Of a stretch of 64,000 nt of DNA, positions 5,709-13,781 are shown in pieces (positions within the stretch are counted from its first letter, which is position 1; each line of letters opens with the position of its first letter). Made by a program: the position numbers and the translations under genes. The stretch comes from Streptomyces griseoruber. GTDB lineage: Bacteria; Actinomycetota; Actinomycetes; Streptomycetales; Streptomycetaceae. The stretch spans positions 1-64,000 of the forward strand of contig NZ_KQ948787.1 in the NCBI RefSeq assembly GCF_001514205.1, read 5' to 3'. The notes under the pieces were generated by a model. The model saw only the letters and a list, made by a program, of their open reading frames with translations, had not been told where the DNA came from and did not search any database.

Positions 5709-6712
5709 ACGCTGTTCAGATCCGTTCAGCGGAGCGGGCGCTGTCGGTGGGCACGTGGCTGATCGTGTGCGGCGCGATGCTGTACTCGGTCCTCACCGTC
5801 ACCCCGCTCATGGCCTCGCACACCCCCGCCAAATGGGCGTGGACTGCGCCGATCCTGCCGATCGTGGTCGACGCCGCGGTGGTCATCGTGGTCCGTCTCG
5901 ACTCCGTCCTCGCCGGTCTGGGCGGGCACGGGGGCCGGTGGCCGGTGGCGCTGCGATGGATGACCGGCATCATGACACTCGCCCTGAACACCGCAGACTC
6001 CGCCCTGGTCAAAGACATGGTCGGGGTGGCGGTCCACTCGGTGGCGCCGCTGCTGCTGATCGTCACCGCCGAAACCGGACTCGCCTACCGCCGCGCCATC
6101 ACCGCCGCCGTCACCGCGCTGGAAGCCCAGCAACGGGCCGACCGCGCAGCAGCCGAGCAAGCGGCCCGCGAGCGGGCGGACGCCGCCCGCCGGCAGGCGC
6201 GGGAGGAGCGCGAGCACGCCGCGACGCTGGCGCGTGAACAGCGTGAACACGAAGCCCGGTTGGCCGCCGATGCGGCGGAGCGGGAGGAGCGTCGGCGGCG
6301 GGAGGAGCGCGAGGAGCGCACCGCCCGCGAGACGGCGGAGCGGGAGGACCGTGAACGCCGCGAACGCGAGCGTGAACACGGCGAGCGGGAGCGTGAACGC
6401 GGTGAACGCGAGGCCGCAGAGCGCGCCGAGAACGAGCGCCGTGAGCAGGCGGAGACGCTCGCCCGTGAACAGCGTGAGCACGAGGAGCGCGTGGAGCGTG
6501 ATCGCGCCGCGCTGCTGGCGCTCGGACCGGCTACGGAGAAGTTCGCCGAGGACCGGGCCCGCAGGCTCGTGAAGGCGGCGTTCGAGTCGGGCGTGGCGGT
6601 GCGGGCGGCGGCGGAGTTGTGCGGCTGGTCGGTCGGGTGGGTTTCCGCCCGCTACGCCGAGCTGCGCGACCCCGGTCACGGTGGCGCTGAACTAGCGATC
6701 GCGAGCCGCTGA
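5705..6712 (+). CDS. DUF2637 (SpdB2-like) membrane protein with long charged coiled coil and C-terminal HTH
   Basis: 335 residues from the GTG at 5705, overlapping the preceding stop as GTGA; an ATG at 5687 is possible. Three or four membrane helices lie at about 10-130 (VGTWLIVCGAMLYSVLTV, APILPIVVDAAVVIVVRL, SVAPLLLIVTAETG). Then comes a long Arg/Glu coiled coil at about 140-280, and a helix-turn-helix-like end (VRAAAELCGWSVGWVSARYAEL). DUF2637 proteins of Streptomyces plasmids are spread proteins that move the element between hyphal compartments, probably with TraB at septal membranes. The coiled coil is long for the family. Confidence 0.8.
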   Translation: MNAVQIRSAERALSVGTWLIVCGAMLYSVLTVTPLMASHTPAKWAWTAPILPIVVDAAVVIVVRLDSVLAGLGGHGGRWPVALRWMTGIMTLALNTADSALVKDMVGVAVHSVAPLLLIVTAETGLAYRRAITAAVTALEAQQRADRAAAEQAARERADAARRQAREEREHAATLAREQREHEARLAADAAEREERRRREEREERTARETAEREDRERREREREHGERERERGEREAAERAENERREQAETLAREQREHEERVERDRAALLALGPATEKFAEDRARRLVKAAFESGVAVRAAAELCGWSVGWVSARYAELRDPGHGGAELAIASR

Positions 6713-7095
6713 TGCCGACCGCCTACAGCCGCTGTTTCGACCCGAACGGCGCCCGCTACGGCATCCCCACCTACCCGTGGCGCATGGCCCCGGACGGCTA
6801 CGCCACCCGGCGGCAGCTCCGTGCGTTGGGGCTGCGGCCGGGTGGTCAGCCGGTGGCCGCTCAGTGCATGCGGATCAACCGCCGCGCCGACACGCCCCGA
6901 GTCGCCTACCTCTACCTGATCGACCGCGCGAAGCCCGTGCGGCCGATGACGTCGCGGAAGTGGGGCGCGCTCGCGCTCGCGATGCGGGCCCGCTGCACGT
7001 GCCCGGCCTGCGGGATCACCTTCAGCTACTGCCTGTCGACCCGGTACGGCATCTGTGGCCTGTGCCTGGCCGCCGAGGAACAGCGCGCCGCCTGA
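6712..7095 (+). CDS. Zinc-binding protein with RRQ-L motif
   Basis: 127 residues. An N-terminal YATRRQLRALGLRPGGQ segment is followed by a C-terminal zinc ribbon, CTCPACGITFSYCLSTRYGICGLC. This matches the actinobacterial family I recall as RRQRL-motif zinc-binding proteins, which is frequent in AICE transfer operons. The ATG overlaps the stop of the DUF2637 gene. Nucleic-acid binding is likely; the role is unknown. Confidence 0.75.
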   Translation: MPTAYSRCFDPNGARYGIPTYPWRMAPDGYATRRQLRALGLRPGGQPVAAQCMRINRRADTPRVAYLYLIDRAKPVRPMTSRKWGALALAMRARCTCPACGITFSYCLSTRYGICGLCLAAEEQRAA

Positions 7096-7173
7096 AACCC
7101 CATGTCAGCAGGCCCGACCGCAACATTCCCAGGCTCCGGCCGGGCCCTACTCCGGTGAAGGAGTACCAGCAGC

Positions 7174-8700
7174 ATGACGGAAGTCAGCACAGAACCGGTA
7201 GCCGTTCAGGCTCCCGCCGCACCGCCCCCGCCCCCGCAGACACCCGCCAAGTCATCGACCGCGGACGCGGTGGAGCACACGCCCGGCGGCTGGCCGGTCG
7301 TCCCGCTCGCCCTGTCGGGGGCGAACACGACCGTGGGCATGGTCGCCGCCGCCACCCTGGCCGGCGGCCCGATCGCCGGAGCCGTCGCCGCCACCGGCGC
7401 CGTCGTCCTCGGCGTCGCCGCCGCCACCCGCAGCCGCAAGCCCGACCCCCGCCGCGAAGCCCGCCGGACCGCTGCCCGCATCGCGGGCCGCAGTGCGGCA
7501 TCGCGAGCAGCGGGCCGTACGAGTACGGGCCGGTCGGCCACGGGGTCGGGGCGGGTGCCCGGCCAGTCCCGCCGCGGCGCCTCGCCCACCTCCAGCCGCA
7601 GCGCGGCAGGCAGCAAGACCGGCCGGACCGCGACCGGCTCGAAGACCGCACCCCGCGGTTCCGGGTTCGGTGGCAAGGCTGCGGGCCGTGCCGGGCAGGT
7701 CCGGGCGCTGCGCGCCGCGCAGCAGGCCGCGGGTGGCTCGCGCGCCGACCGGCGGGCGCAGGCCACGGCCGCGCGCCGTGCGGTCGCCGACGCCCGCCGC
7801 ACCCCCAACACCCGCGCCGGCAAGCACGGTTCGGCCGCCCGCCGCGGCCCGGTCGGCCGGCTGCTCGGCGGAGCCGCGGGGAAGGCGCGGGCCGCGCAGA
7901 AAGCGGCGATCGCCAAGCACCGCAACAGGCGGGACGCCAAGACCGCCGACCAGGTCGCCGCCCAGCGCAGCACGGTCCGCAAGGCACCCGCCCGCCGAGC
8001 AGCCCGCAAGGCGCTGCACCGGTCCGCGGCCCGCTTCCACGGGCGTCGGCTGCTGGCCGCGCTGCTCGCCCTGCCGCTCGGTCTGCTCGGGCTGATCACC
8101 ACATCGCTCGGACGCAAGTTCGATATCCCGTGGCTGATGTACCCCGGCCGCCGCCTGTTCTGGGGCATGGTCCGCACCGCCAAACGGCAGCGCACCGAGC
8201 GGGACGAGGAGATCCGCGAGCAGCAGCGCGAGGCGGAGGCCGCCGCCGATGCGGAGGCCACGACGGACGGCACCGAGGGGATCGCCGACCACGTCAAGCG
8301 GCCCGCGGAGCGGGTTGCGACCAGCACGAACACCGATGTGAGTGAAGGAGAGCACGTGTCCGGTTTCCGGTTCGAAGATGCCGCCGCCGAGATGGAGCAG
8401 TCCGCCAACGCCTACGAGCCCGACAACGCCATGGAGATCCTCGCCATGGTCGAGGGACTCCCGGCCGCGCTGACCAGCGTGGCGAACGTGATGAAGATCC
8501 TCGCCGAGCGTTCCGACTCCGAGTTCCCGCTGGAGAAGGAGATCGCGGACGGCTTCAACGACATCTTCGGCGCCGTCATGAGCGCCGTCGCGGTCGCCGA
8601 GGACATGGGCCCGCTGTTCCGGCAGGTGCACGAGCAGGACATCGCCCGCCACGAGGACCCCCGCAACGGCACCGAGGCCGAGAAGGGCTGGAACGTCTAA
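7174..8700 (+). CDS. Large Ala/Arg-rich membrane protein of the transfer operon
   Basis: 508 residues with GAAGGAG upstream. It has a Pro-rich start, a hydrophobic segment at about 45-87, then about 200 very basic residues rich in Arg, Lys, Ala and Ser. A second hydrophobic segment lies at about 290-312 (LLAALLALPLGLLGLITTSL), and a soluble acidic domain forms the last 130 residues. The basic middle could bind DNA at the membrane. The gene lies 2 bases before the tra gene. Similar proteins precede FtsK-like genes in other AICEs, but I know no assigned function; a transfer-pore accessory is the best guess. Confidence 0.7.
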   Translation: MTEVSTEPVAVQAPAAPPPPPQTPAKSSTADAVEHTPGGWPVVPLALSGANTTVGMVAAATLAGGPIAGAVAATGAVVLGVAAATRSRKPDPRREARRTAARIAGRSAASRAAGRTSTGRSATGSGRVPGQSRRGASPTSSRSAAGSKTGRTATGSKTAPRGSGFGGKAAGRAGQVRALRAAQQAAGGSRADRRAQATAARRAVADARRTPNTRAGKHGSAARRGPVGRLLGGAAGKARAAQKAAIAKHRNRRDAKTADQVAAQRSTVRKAPARRAARKALHRSAARFHGRRLLAALLALPLGLLGLITTSLGRKFDIPWLMYPGRRLFWGMVRTAKRQRTERDEEIREQQREAEAAADAEATTDGTEGIADHVKRPAERVATSTNTDVSEGEHVSGFRFEDAAAEMEQSANAYEPDNAMEILAMVEGLPAALTSVANVMKILAERSDSEFPLEKEIADGFNDIFGAVMSAVAVAEDMGPLFRQVHEQDIARHEDPRNGTEAEKGWNV

Positions 8701-8702
8701 CC

Positions 8703-10835
8703 ATGAGCAGCACCGCCACCGCCAAGAAGAAGAGCACCGCCAGGCAGGACGTGGGCAGTGGTCCGGTGCTGGACTGGGCGGCCGGTCACGGACCCGTGAC
8801 CGGTGCCCTGTCCGCCACCACCGGAGCCTTCGCCGTCGCCACCACCGGCGCCGCTACCCACATGCCGCCCGGCTGGGCGCTCGCCGTCGGCGCCGCCGGC
8901 GCCCTCGGTCACACCGTGGCCGGCCTGCGGGTACGCAACGCCGGCCGCACCCTCGCCACTCGCGCCGCCTCCTGGCTGGTCGGGGGCGGCTGGACCACGT
9001 GGGCCATGACCCACGGCCCGCTCACCTGGGCCGCCCTCGGCTCCCTCGCCGCCATCGGCGTCGGGATCGGCGCTGCTGCCCGCTCCACCGCCCTGTTCGA
9101 GGAAGCCCGCGAGGAGGAAGCGCTCGCCGCGGCCGAGCGGCAGATCGCTGCGGAACTGTCCGCCGAGCGCCGCGCGATCGCCGCGGAATGGGTCGACCGC
9201 ATCCAGCGCGTCTGCTCGATCACCGTGCGCGTCGTCGGTGTCGAGATGTGGGAGACCGGCGCCGGCTTCTCCCTCGACGCCGAACTCCCGCCCGGCGGCG
9301 CCACCTACAGCAAGATCGCCGCCGAGTCGGGCCGACTGTCCGCCGACGCCCGGCTGCCGCACGGCTGCACCGTCGCCGCCTCGCCCGGCATCGACCAGGG
9401 CAGGGTCATCATCGACGTGACCACCGTCAACGTCCTCGCCGAAGAGCGCACCTACCCCACCGACTACGCCCCGCTGTCGGTGCTGACCGGGATTCCGTGG
9501 GGGTATCGGACGAATGCGGAAGACATCCTGGTCTACCTGCGGGAACAGTGCGCGCTGGTGGTCGGGCCGACCGGGTCGGGCAAGACGAACATGGTCCACA
9601 CGATCCTGGCCGGGTTCGCGCGCACCGTGGACGTGCTGACGTGGGTGATCGACCTGAACGCGGGTTCCGCCGGTCTGCCGTGGGTGCGGCCCGCGCTCAC
9701 CGGCCGGCTCACCCGCGAGGACGGCAAGCCCGTGCGGCCCGGTGTCGACTGGCTCGCCGGAACCTACGAGGAAGCCGTGGCCATGCTCGATGCCGCGGTG
9801 CGGATCGCCAAGCACCGCAAGACCGCCTATCAAGATCTACTCGCCAGGGCGAACACCGATCTCCTCCCGGTCAGCGCGCAGATCCCTCAGATCATGCTGG
9901 TCGTGGACGAGGGGGCGGAGATCCTGGTCAGCACCGACCGGCAGATGCGCAAGCTCGGAGAGAAGATCCTGGAAGTGATCCGGATCGCCCGCGCCATGGG
10001 CGTGCGCACCGTGCTGACCGCCCTCGGCGCCACCGGCAGTGTGCTGGGCAATCTGATGATCCGCCGGGAGGGAAAGGTGCGCGTCGCCCTCACCGGCGGC
10101 GAGACCGAGGGCATGGATCTGTCGAAGATGTTCCCCGGCGCCCGCGGGCTGCGCGTCGACCAGGCCCCCTACAAGGGCGCAGGGTTCCTCGGCACCCCGG
10201 AGTCACCGGCCGCCCTGTTCAAGGCGTGGCGGATCCTCCCGAACCAGATCCGGGAGATCACCGCCGCCACCTCCGACCGGCACCCCGTGCTCGATGCGGT
10301 GTCCGCGAAGGCAGCCGGACCGGCCTACGCCCGACGGTGGGACGCCGAGCGCACCGCATGGATGGGCGACCAGCCCGACACCGACACCGGCGACGACTCC
10401 GCCACCGGTTCGGGCGGGGGCGGGCTGAACCTGTCCGCCCTGCGCAGCGAGCCGACCCGGCCGGGGTCGGCGGAGGACGAACTCGCCCGCCGCTTCCGCG
10501 AGCAGATCGACGCCGAGTTCGCCACCGCCCCCGACCCGGCCCCGCCCGCCGCGGCCGGGGGCGGGCTGAACCTGTCCGCGCTCCGCCGCGAGCCCGAGCA
10601 GGACAGTCCCGCGCAGCGCGCCGCGCTCGCACTGCTGCTCGCCGCCGGCACCGACGGCACCGGGGCATCGGCGATCGCCCGCGCGCTCGCCGACGAGCAC
10701 GGAACGACCCGTCAGACGGTCGTCGGCTGGCTCAAGGACTGGGTCAACGACGGCACCGCCGTACGCGTCGGGGAGGGCACCAAAGCCCGCTACGTCCACC
10801 ACACCAACGCCCCCGAACAGCCCCCGCAGGACTGA
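8703..10835 (+). CDS. FtsK/SpoIIIE-type conjugal translocase (TraB family)
   Basis: 710 residues. Hydrophobic helices lie at about 30-125, then a RecA-like motor with Walker A GPTGSGKT (Lys294) and Walker B MLVVDEGAE (Asp402-Glu403). A C-terminal winged helix is at about 635-700 (GASAIARALADEHGTTRQTVVGWLKDW), the part that reads 8-bp TRS repeats in TraB proteins. Between motor and winged helix the phrase GGGLNLSALR(S/R)EP occurs twice, a partial duplication in the linker. TraB hexamers pump double-stranded plasmid DNA into the recipient. Immediately downstream lies a cluster of 8-bp repeats, the expected clt. Confidence 0.92.
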   Translation: MSSTATAKKKSTARQDVGSGPVLDWAAGHGPVTGALSATTGAFAVATTGAATHMPPGWALAVGAAGALGHTVAGLRVRNAGRTLATRAASWLVGGGWTTWAMTHGPLTWAALGSLAAIGVGIGAAARSTALFEEAREEEALAAAERQIAAELSAERRAIAAEWVDRIQRVCSITVRVVGVEMWETGAGFSLDAELPPGGATYSKIAAESGRLSADARLPHGCTVAASPGIDQGRVIIDVTTVNVLAEERTYPTDYAPLSVLTGIPWGYRTNAEDILVYLREQCALVVGPTGSGKTNMVHTILAGFARTVDVLTWVIDLNAGSAGLPWVRPALTGRLTREDGKPVRPGVDWLAGTYEEAVAMLDAAVRIAKHRKTAYQDLLARANTDLLPVSAQIPQIMLVVDEGAEILVSTDRQMRKLGEKILEVIRIARAMGVRTVLTALGATGSVLGNLMIRREGKVRVALTGGETEGMDLSKMFPGARGLRVDQAPYKGAGFLGTPESPAALFKAWRILPNQIREITAATSDRHPVLDAVSAKAAGPAYARRWDAERTAWMGDQPDTDTGDDSATGSGGGGLNLSALRSEPTRPGSAEDELARRFREQIDAEFATAPDPAPPAAAGGGLNLSALRREPEQDSPAQRAALALLLAAGTDGTGASAIARALADEHGTTRQTVVGWLKDWVNDGTAVRVGEGTKARYVHHTNAPEQPPQD

Positions 10836-10838
10836 TCA

Positions 10839-10984
10839 CTTGTCGCTTGTAGCCCCACCGGAACACATGTCGTCTCCCGGCCCTGTGAGGGTCGGAAACG
10901 GTCTTTGACCTGCGAGGCGACAAGCGACAAGACAAGCGACAAGACAAGACAGGCGACAAGCCGCACGACAAGCCACGCGACAAG
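10839..10984 (+). promoter_or_regulatory. clt-like locus: GCGACAAG repeats
   Basis: GCGACAAG occurs exactly at 10917, 10924 (sharing one base with the previous copy), 10936, 10953 and 10977. A one-mismatch copy is at 10965, and an inverted copy is at 10839-10846 right after the tra stop. Further ACAAG half-units lie between. Streptomyces TraB proteins recognise clusters of 8-bp direct repeats (TRS) in the clt locus, usually beside tra. Repeat length, clustering and position fit; the sequence differs from the published pSVH1 TRS, as expected for a different TraB. Confidence 0.78.
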
Positions 10985-11055
10985 CACACAGCCACCCGCA
11001 CGGGCCCGCACCGACCTTCGGCGCGGGCCCGCGGCACACCCCGAGGGGAGCACCG

Positions 11056-11364
11056 ATGCACCAGCCCAACCCGCCCGGCACCATCGCCCAGCACATCCCC
11101 GCCGACGTCTACGCCCGCGCGCAGGCCACCGGACAGCCGGTCGTCATCGTCGTCAACGACCACACCGCCGACGGCATCGCGTGGGGGCGGCTGCTCTACC
11201 CGTTCGCGATCGCCGGCGCCGTCGCCCTCGGCGGCTGGGGACTGGTCGCCGCCCTGTGCTGGCTCATGGACGTCGCCGCCCACACGGCCACCGTCATCGC
11301 GGGCGCCGCCGGACCCGTCGGTGTCGGCGGCATCTCCCTCAAGCTCTTCAACTCCAAGCGCTGA
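11056..11364 (+). CDS. Small membrane protein of the transfer region (Spd-like)
   Basis: 102 residues. The N-terminal half is soluble (HIPADVYARAQATGQPVVIVVNDHT). Two close hydrophobic segments follow at about 46-92 (LLYPFAIAGAVALGGWGLVAALCWL; VIAGAAGPVGVGGISLKLF). Size, topology and position after tra and clt suggest a spread protein acting with DUF2637 proteins in intramycelial transfer. A GAGGGGAG ribosome-binding site precedes the ATG. Confidence 0.65.
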   Translation: MHQPNPPGTIAQHIPADVYARAQATGQPVVIVVNDHTADGIAWGRLLYPFAIAGAVALGGWGLVAALCWLMDVAAHTATVIAGAAGPVGVGGISLKLFNSKR

Positions 11365-11388
11365 CCGACCAAACCAGGAGAGATCCGC

Positions 11389-11838
11389 ATGTCGTTCGGA
11401 GAGACCCCGATCACCATCATCGGCAACCTGACCGCCGACCCCGAGCTGAAGTTCACCGAGGGCGGCGCCGCCCTCGCCCGCTTCACCGTCGCCTCCACCC
11501 CGCGCACCTTCGACCGGCAGAGCAACCAGTGGAAGGACGGCACGTCCACGTTCTTCCGCTGTGCCGCCTGGCGCCAGCTCGCCGAGCACGTCACCGAGTC
11601 CCTCACGAAGGGTTCCCGCGTCGTGCTGTCGGGGCGGATCCGGCAGCACGACTGGAAGACCCCGGAGGGCGAGAACCGCTCGATGCTCGCCGTGGAGGTC
11701 GACGAGATCGGCGCGTCCCTGCGCTTCACCACCGTCCAGATCAACGGCAAGCGCCCGGCCGGCAACGGCGCGGCCGGGGACGACCCGTGGGCCACGGCCG
11801 GTGGCGCCGCTGGCTCCGACGCCGAACCCCCGTTCTAG
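11389..11838 (+). CDS. ssb: Single-stranded DNA-binding protein
   Basis: 149 residues. The OB fold spans about 1-112 (TPITIIGNLTADPELKFTEGGAALARFTVASTPRTFD, FFRCAAWRQLAEHV, GSRVVLSGRIRQHDW). A short Gly/Ala linker and an acidic tail ending AEPPF follow, close to the DDxPF tail that recruits partner proteins. It is an element-borne paralogue of chromosomal SSB, probably used in replication of element A with the downstream primase and ATPase or to protect DNA after transfer. AGGAGAG precedes the ATG. Confidence 0.93.
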   Translation: MSFGETPITIIGNLTADPELKFTEGGAALARFTVASTPRTFDRQSNQWKDGTSTFFRCAAWRQLAEHVTESLTKGSRVVLSGRIRQHDWKTPEGENRSMLAVEVDEIGASLRFTTVQINGKRPAGNGAAGDDPWATAGGAAGSDAEPPF

Positions 11839-11845
11839 CTGCGCC

Positions 11846-11889
11846 AAGGGCGGCCCCCCACTCACGCCAATGATCGCGGGGCCGCCCTT
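11846..11889 (+). terminator. Strong hairpin after ssb
   Basis: Arms AAGGGCGGCCCC and GGGGCCGCCCTT are a perfect 12-bp match around a 20-base loop, placed between ssb and the methylase gene. It may terminate partly or protect the upstream mRNA, since the genes beyond remain collinear. Confidence 0.6.
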
Positions 11890-11929
11890 GTCCAGCCAGT
11901 CACCATCAAGGAACTGGAGATCTCCCAGC

Positions 11930-12661
11930 ATGACGCAACCCACCGACATCCGGCGAGTGCCCGGCCGCAGGCCGCGCTTACTTGACCTGTACTCGTGCGC
12001 CGGCGCTGCGGGCAAGGGGTTCGAGGACGCGGGGTTCGAGGTGGACGGCTGCGACATCGCCGACCGCCCGAACTACCCCTTCCCCTACCACCGCGGCGAC
12101 GCCCTCACCTACCTCGCCGCCCTGATCGCCACCGGCGGCATCGAGCAGTACGCGTTCGTGCACGCGTCCCCGCCGTGCCAGGACAAGTGCACGCTGACCG
12201 TGGGCACCAACCGATCGCAGGGCTGGGGCGGCACCCACGAGGATCTCGTCGCCCCGACGCGCGCCCTGCTCGAACAGACCGGCCTGCCCTACTCGATCGA
12301 GCAGCCCAACGGGCGCGCCGAGATCCGCAAGGACTTGACCTTGTGCGGCGAGATGTTCGGACTCGGCGTCATCCGCCACCGCAACTTCGAGTTGGGCGGC
12401 TGGAGCATCGAGCAGCCGGCACACGTCCCTCACCGGGGCCGCGTGCGCGGCTACCGGCACGGTCGTTTCTACGACGGCCCGTACGTCGCCGCCTACGGCA
12501 ACGGCGGCGGCAAGCCCACCGTCACCGAACTCCAGCAGGCCATGGGGATCACGTGGACCGACGTCCGCGAGGAACTCACCGAGGCCATCCCGCCCGCCTA
12601 CACCCACTTCATCGGCCATGCCTACCTCGCCACCCTCACCGAGCAGGGGGTGGCCGCGTGA
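11930..12661 (+). CDS. DNA (cytosine-5)-methyltransferase-like protein
   Basis: 243 residues. Motif I lies near the start (RLLDLYSCAGAAGKGFEDAGFEVDGCDIADR), motif IV is ASPPCQ with candidate catalytic Cys83, and motif VI-like IEQPNGR follows. A short C-terminal part ends with an AIPPAYTHFIGHAYL segment as in C5 methylases. It is shorter than typical M.HpaII-type enzymes, so the target-recognition region is minimal. No restriction enzyme lies beside it. A solo methylase on an AICE could protect the element from host restriction. Its stop overlaps the primase start (GTGA). Confidence 0.8.
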   Translation: MTQPTDIRRVPGRRPRLLDLYSCAGAAGKGFEDAGFEVDGCDIADRPNYPFPYHRGDALTYLAALIATGGIEQYAFVHASPPCQDKCTLTVGTNRSQGWGGTHEDLVAPTRALLEQTGLPYSIEQPNGRAEIRKDLTLCGEMFGLGVIRHRNFELGGWSIEQPAHVPHRGRVRGYRHGRFYDGPYVAAYGNGGGKPTVTELQQAMGITWTDVREELTEAIPPAYTHFIGHAYLATLTEQGVAA

Positions 12662-13584
12662 GCGAGCCGGTCACCGTGCCGCTGGAGCACCTGCACCTGT
12701 TCGCCGCCGCCCAGCTCTGCGCCGAACGCGGCTGGCCCGTCATCCCCCTGCACCCCCACACCAAACGGCCCGCCGGGCACCCCGAACGGTCCTGCCCTCG
12801 TACCGGGCGCTGCGCGGGCGGGCACCGCACCCCCGAGCAGCGCGCCACCACCGACACCGGACTCGTCCAGGTCGCGTGGGCCAACCGGCCGTACAACGTC
12901 GGGATCGCCACCGGCCCGGCCGGTCTGCTGGTCGTCGACCTGGACGTGCCCAAGGACGAAGAGCCAGAAGGAGCGCCTGACGGCGCAACTTCTTTCAAGG
13001 CGCTCTGCGAGCGCGCCGACCAGCCGTATCCGTACACCTACCAGGTGCGGACGCCCAGCGGAGGACGCCACCTGTACTTCACCGCCCCGCCCGGCGCCCG
13101 GCTGAAGTGCAGCGTGAAACGCCTCGCCCCGCGCATCGACACCCGCGCGTGGGGCGGCTACGTCGTCGCCGCAGGCAGCACCACCGAGCAGGGCTACTAC
13201 GAGGTCGCCGAAGCCGCGCCCGTCGCCCCGCTCCCTTCCTGGCTCGCCGTCCTGCTCGCCGAGCAGGGCAAGCCGGCCGGGCCGCCCGCGTTCACCCCCG
13301 TGTTCGACGGCACCAGGGCCGCCAACACCGCGCTCCACCGCGAATGCATGGTCATCCGTGCGGCCTGTGAGGGCGGCCCGTCCGGGCGGAACAACACGCT
13401 GCACAAGAGCACGTGCAAGGTGGCCCGGTTCGTCGCCTGGGGCCACATCCCGCGCGCGACGGTCGAAGAAGCAATCCAGGCGGCGGGGGAGTCGACCGGA
13501 CTGCCGGCGGCCGAGTGCCGCACCACCATCCGCAGCGCCATGGACTGGATCCTCGCCCACGCCACCCCCAGGGAGAGCGTGTGA
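12658..13584 (+). CDS. Bifunctional DNA primase/polymerase (prim-pol)
   Basis: 308 residues from GTG, overlapping the methylase stop. The N-terminal prim-pol domain spans about 8-200. An early Trp-Pro-Val-Ile-Pro-Leu segment (GWPVIPLHPHTKRPAGH) is followed by CxxxxGxC-like cysteines, and catalytic acids Asp94 and Asp96 sit in VVDLDVPKD. SGGRHLYF and GGYVVAAGS complete the domain pattern. The C-terminal part is helical. AICEs of the prim-pol type replicate using this enzyme together with a separate ATPase, here the DUF3631 protein just downstream. Confidence 0.9.
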   Translation: MSEPVTVPLEHLHLFAAAQLCAERGWPVIPLHPHTKRPAGHPERSCPRTGRCAGGHRTPEQRATTDTGLVQVAWANRPYNVGIATGPAGLLVVDLDVPKDEEPEGAPDGATSFKALCERADQPYPYTYQVRTPSGGRHLYFTAPPGARLKCSVKRLAPRIDTRAWGGYVVAAGSTTEQGYYEVAEAAPVAPLPSWLAVLLAEQGKPAGPPAFTPVFDGTRAANTALHRECMVIRAACEGGPSGRNNTLHKSTCKVARFVAWGHIPRATVEEAIQAAGESTGLPAAECRTTIRSAMDWILAHATPRESV

Positions 13585-13781
13585 CCACCACCCGCTCCCC
13601 CCTCCTGGATTGCCTCTCCGCCGCCCTGTACGGGCCGCAGGACGCCCCGCACACCCGGCCCGCAACGAGCAGGGGCGGCCGAAGGAAGACCGCCCGTCAG
13701 GGCGTCCTTTCAGCCCTTCACCACACCGCTCACCGCACCCCGTGCTCGCCTCTCAACTCCGAAGGGAGGAACGCCGCATGA
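13581..13781 (+). CDS. Small protein between primase and ATPase genes
   Basis: 66 residues from GTG (MTTTRSPLLDCLSAALYGPQDAPHTRP...). Its start overlaps the primase stop (GTGTGA) and its stop overlaps the ATPase ATG (ATGA). Such double coupling suggests a genuine link in the operon, though composition is Arg/Pro/His-rich and no domain is recognisable. It could also be a passive reading frame across a spacer. Confidence 0.4.
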   Translation: MTTTRSPLLDCLSAALYGPQDAPHTRPATSRGGRRKTARQGVLSALHHTAHRTPCSPLNSEGRNAA

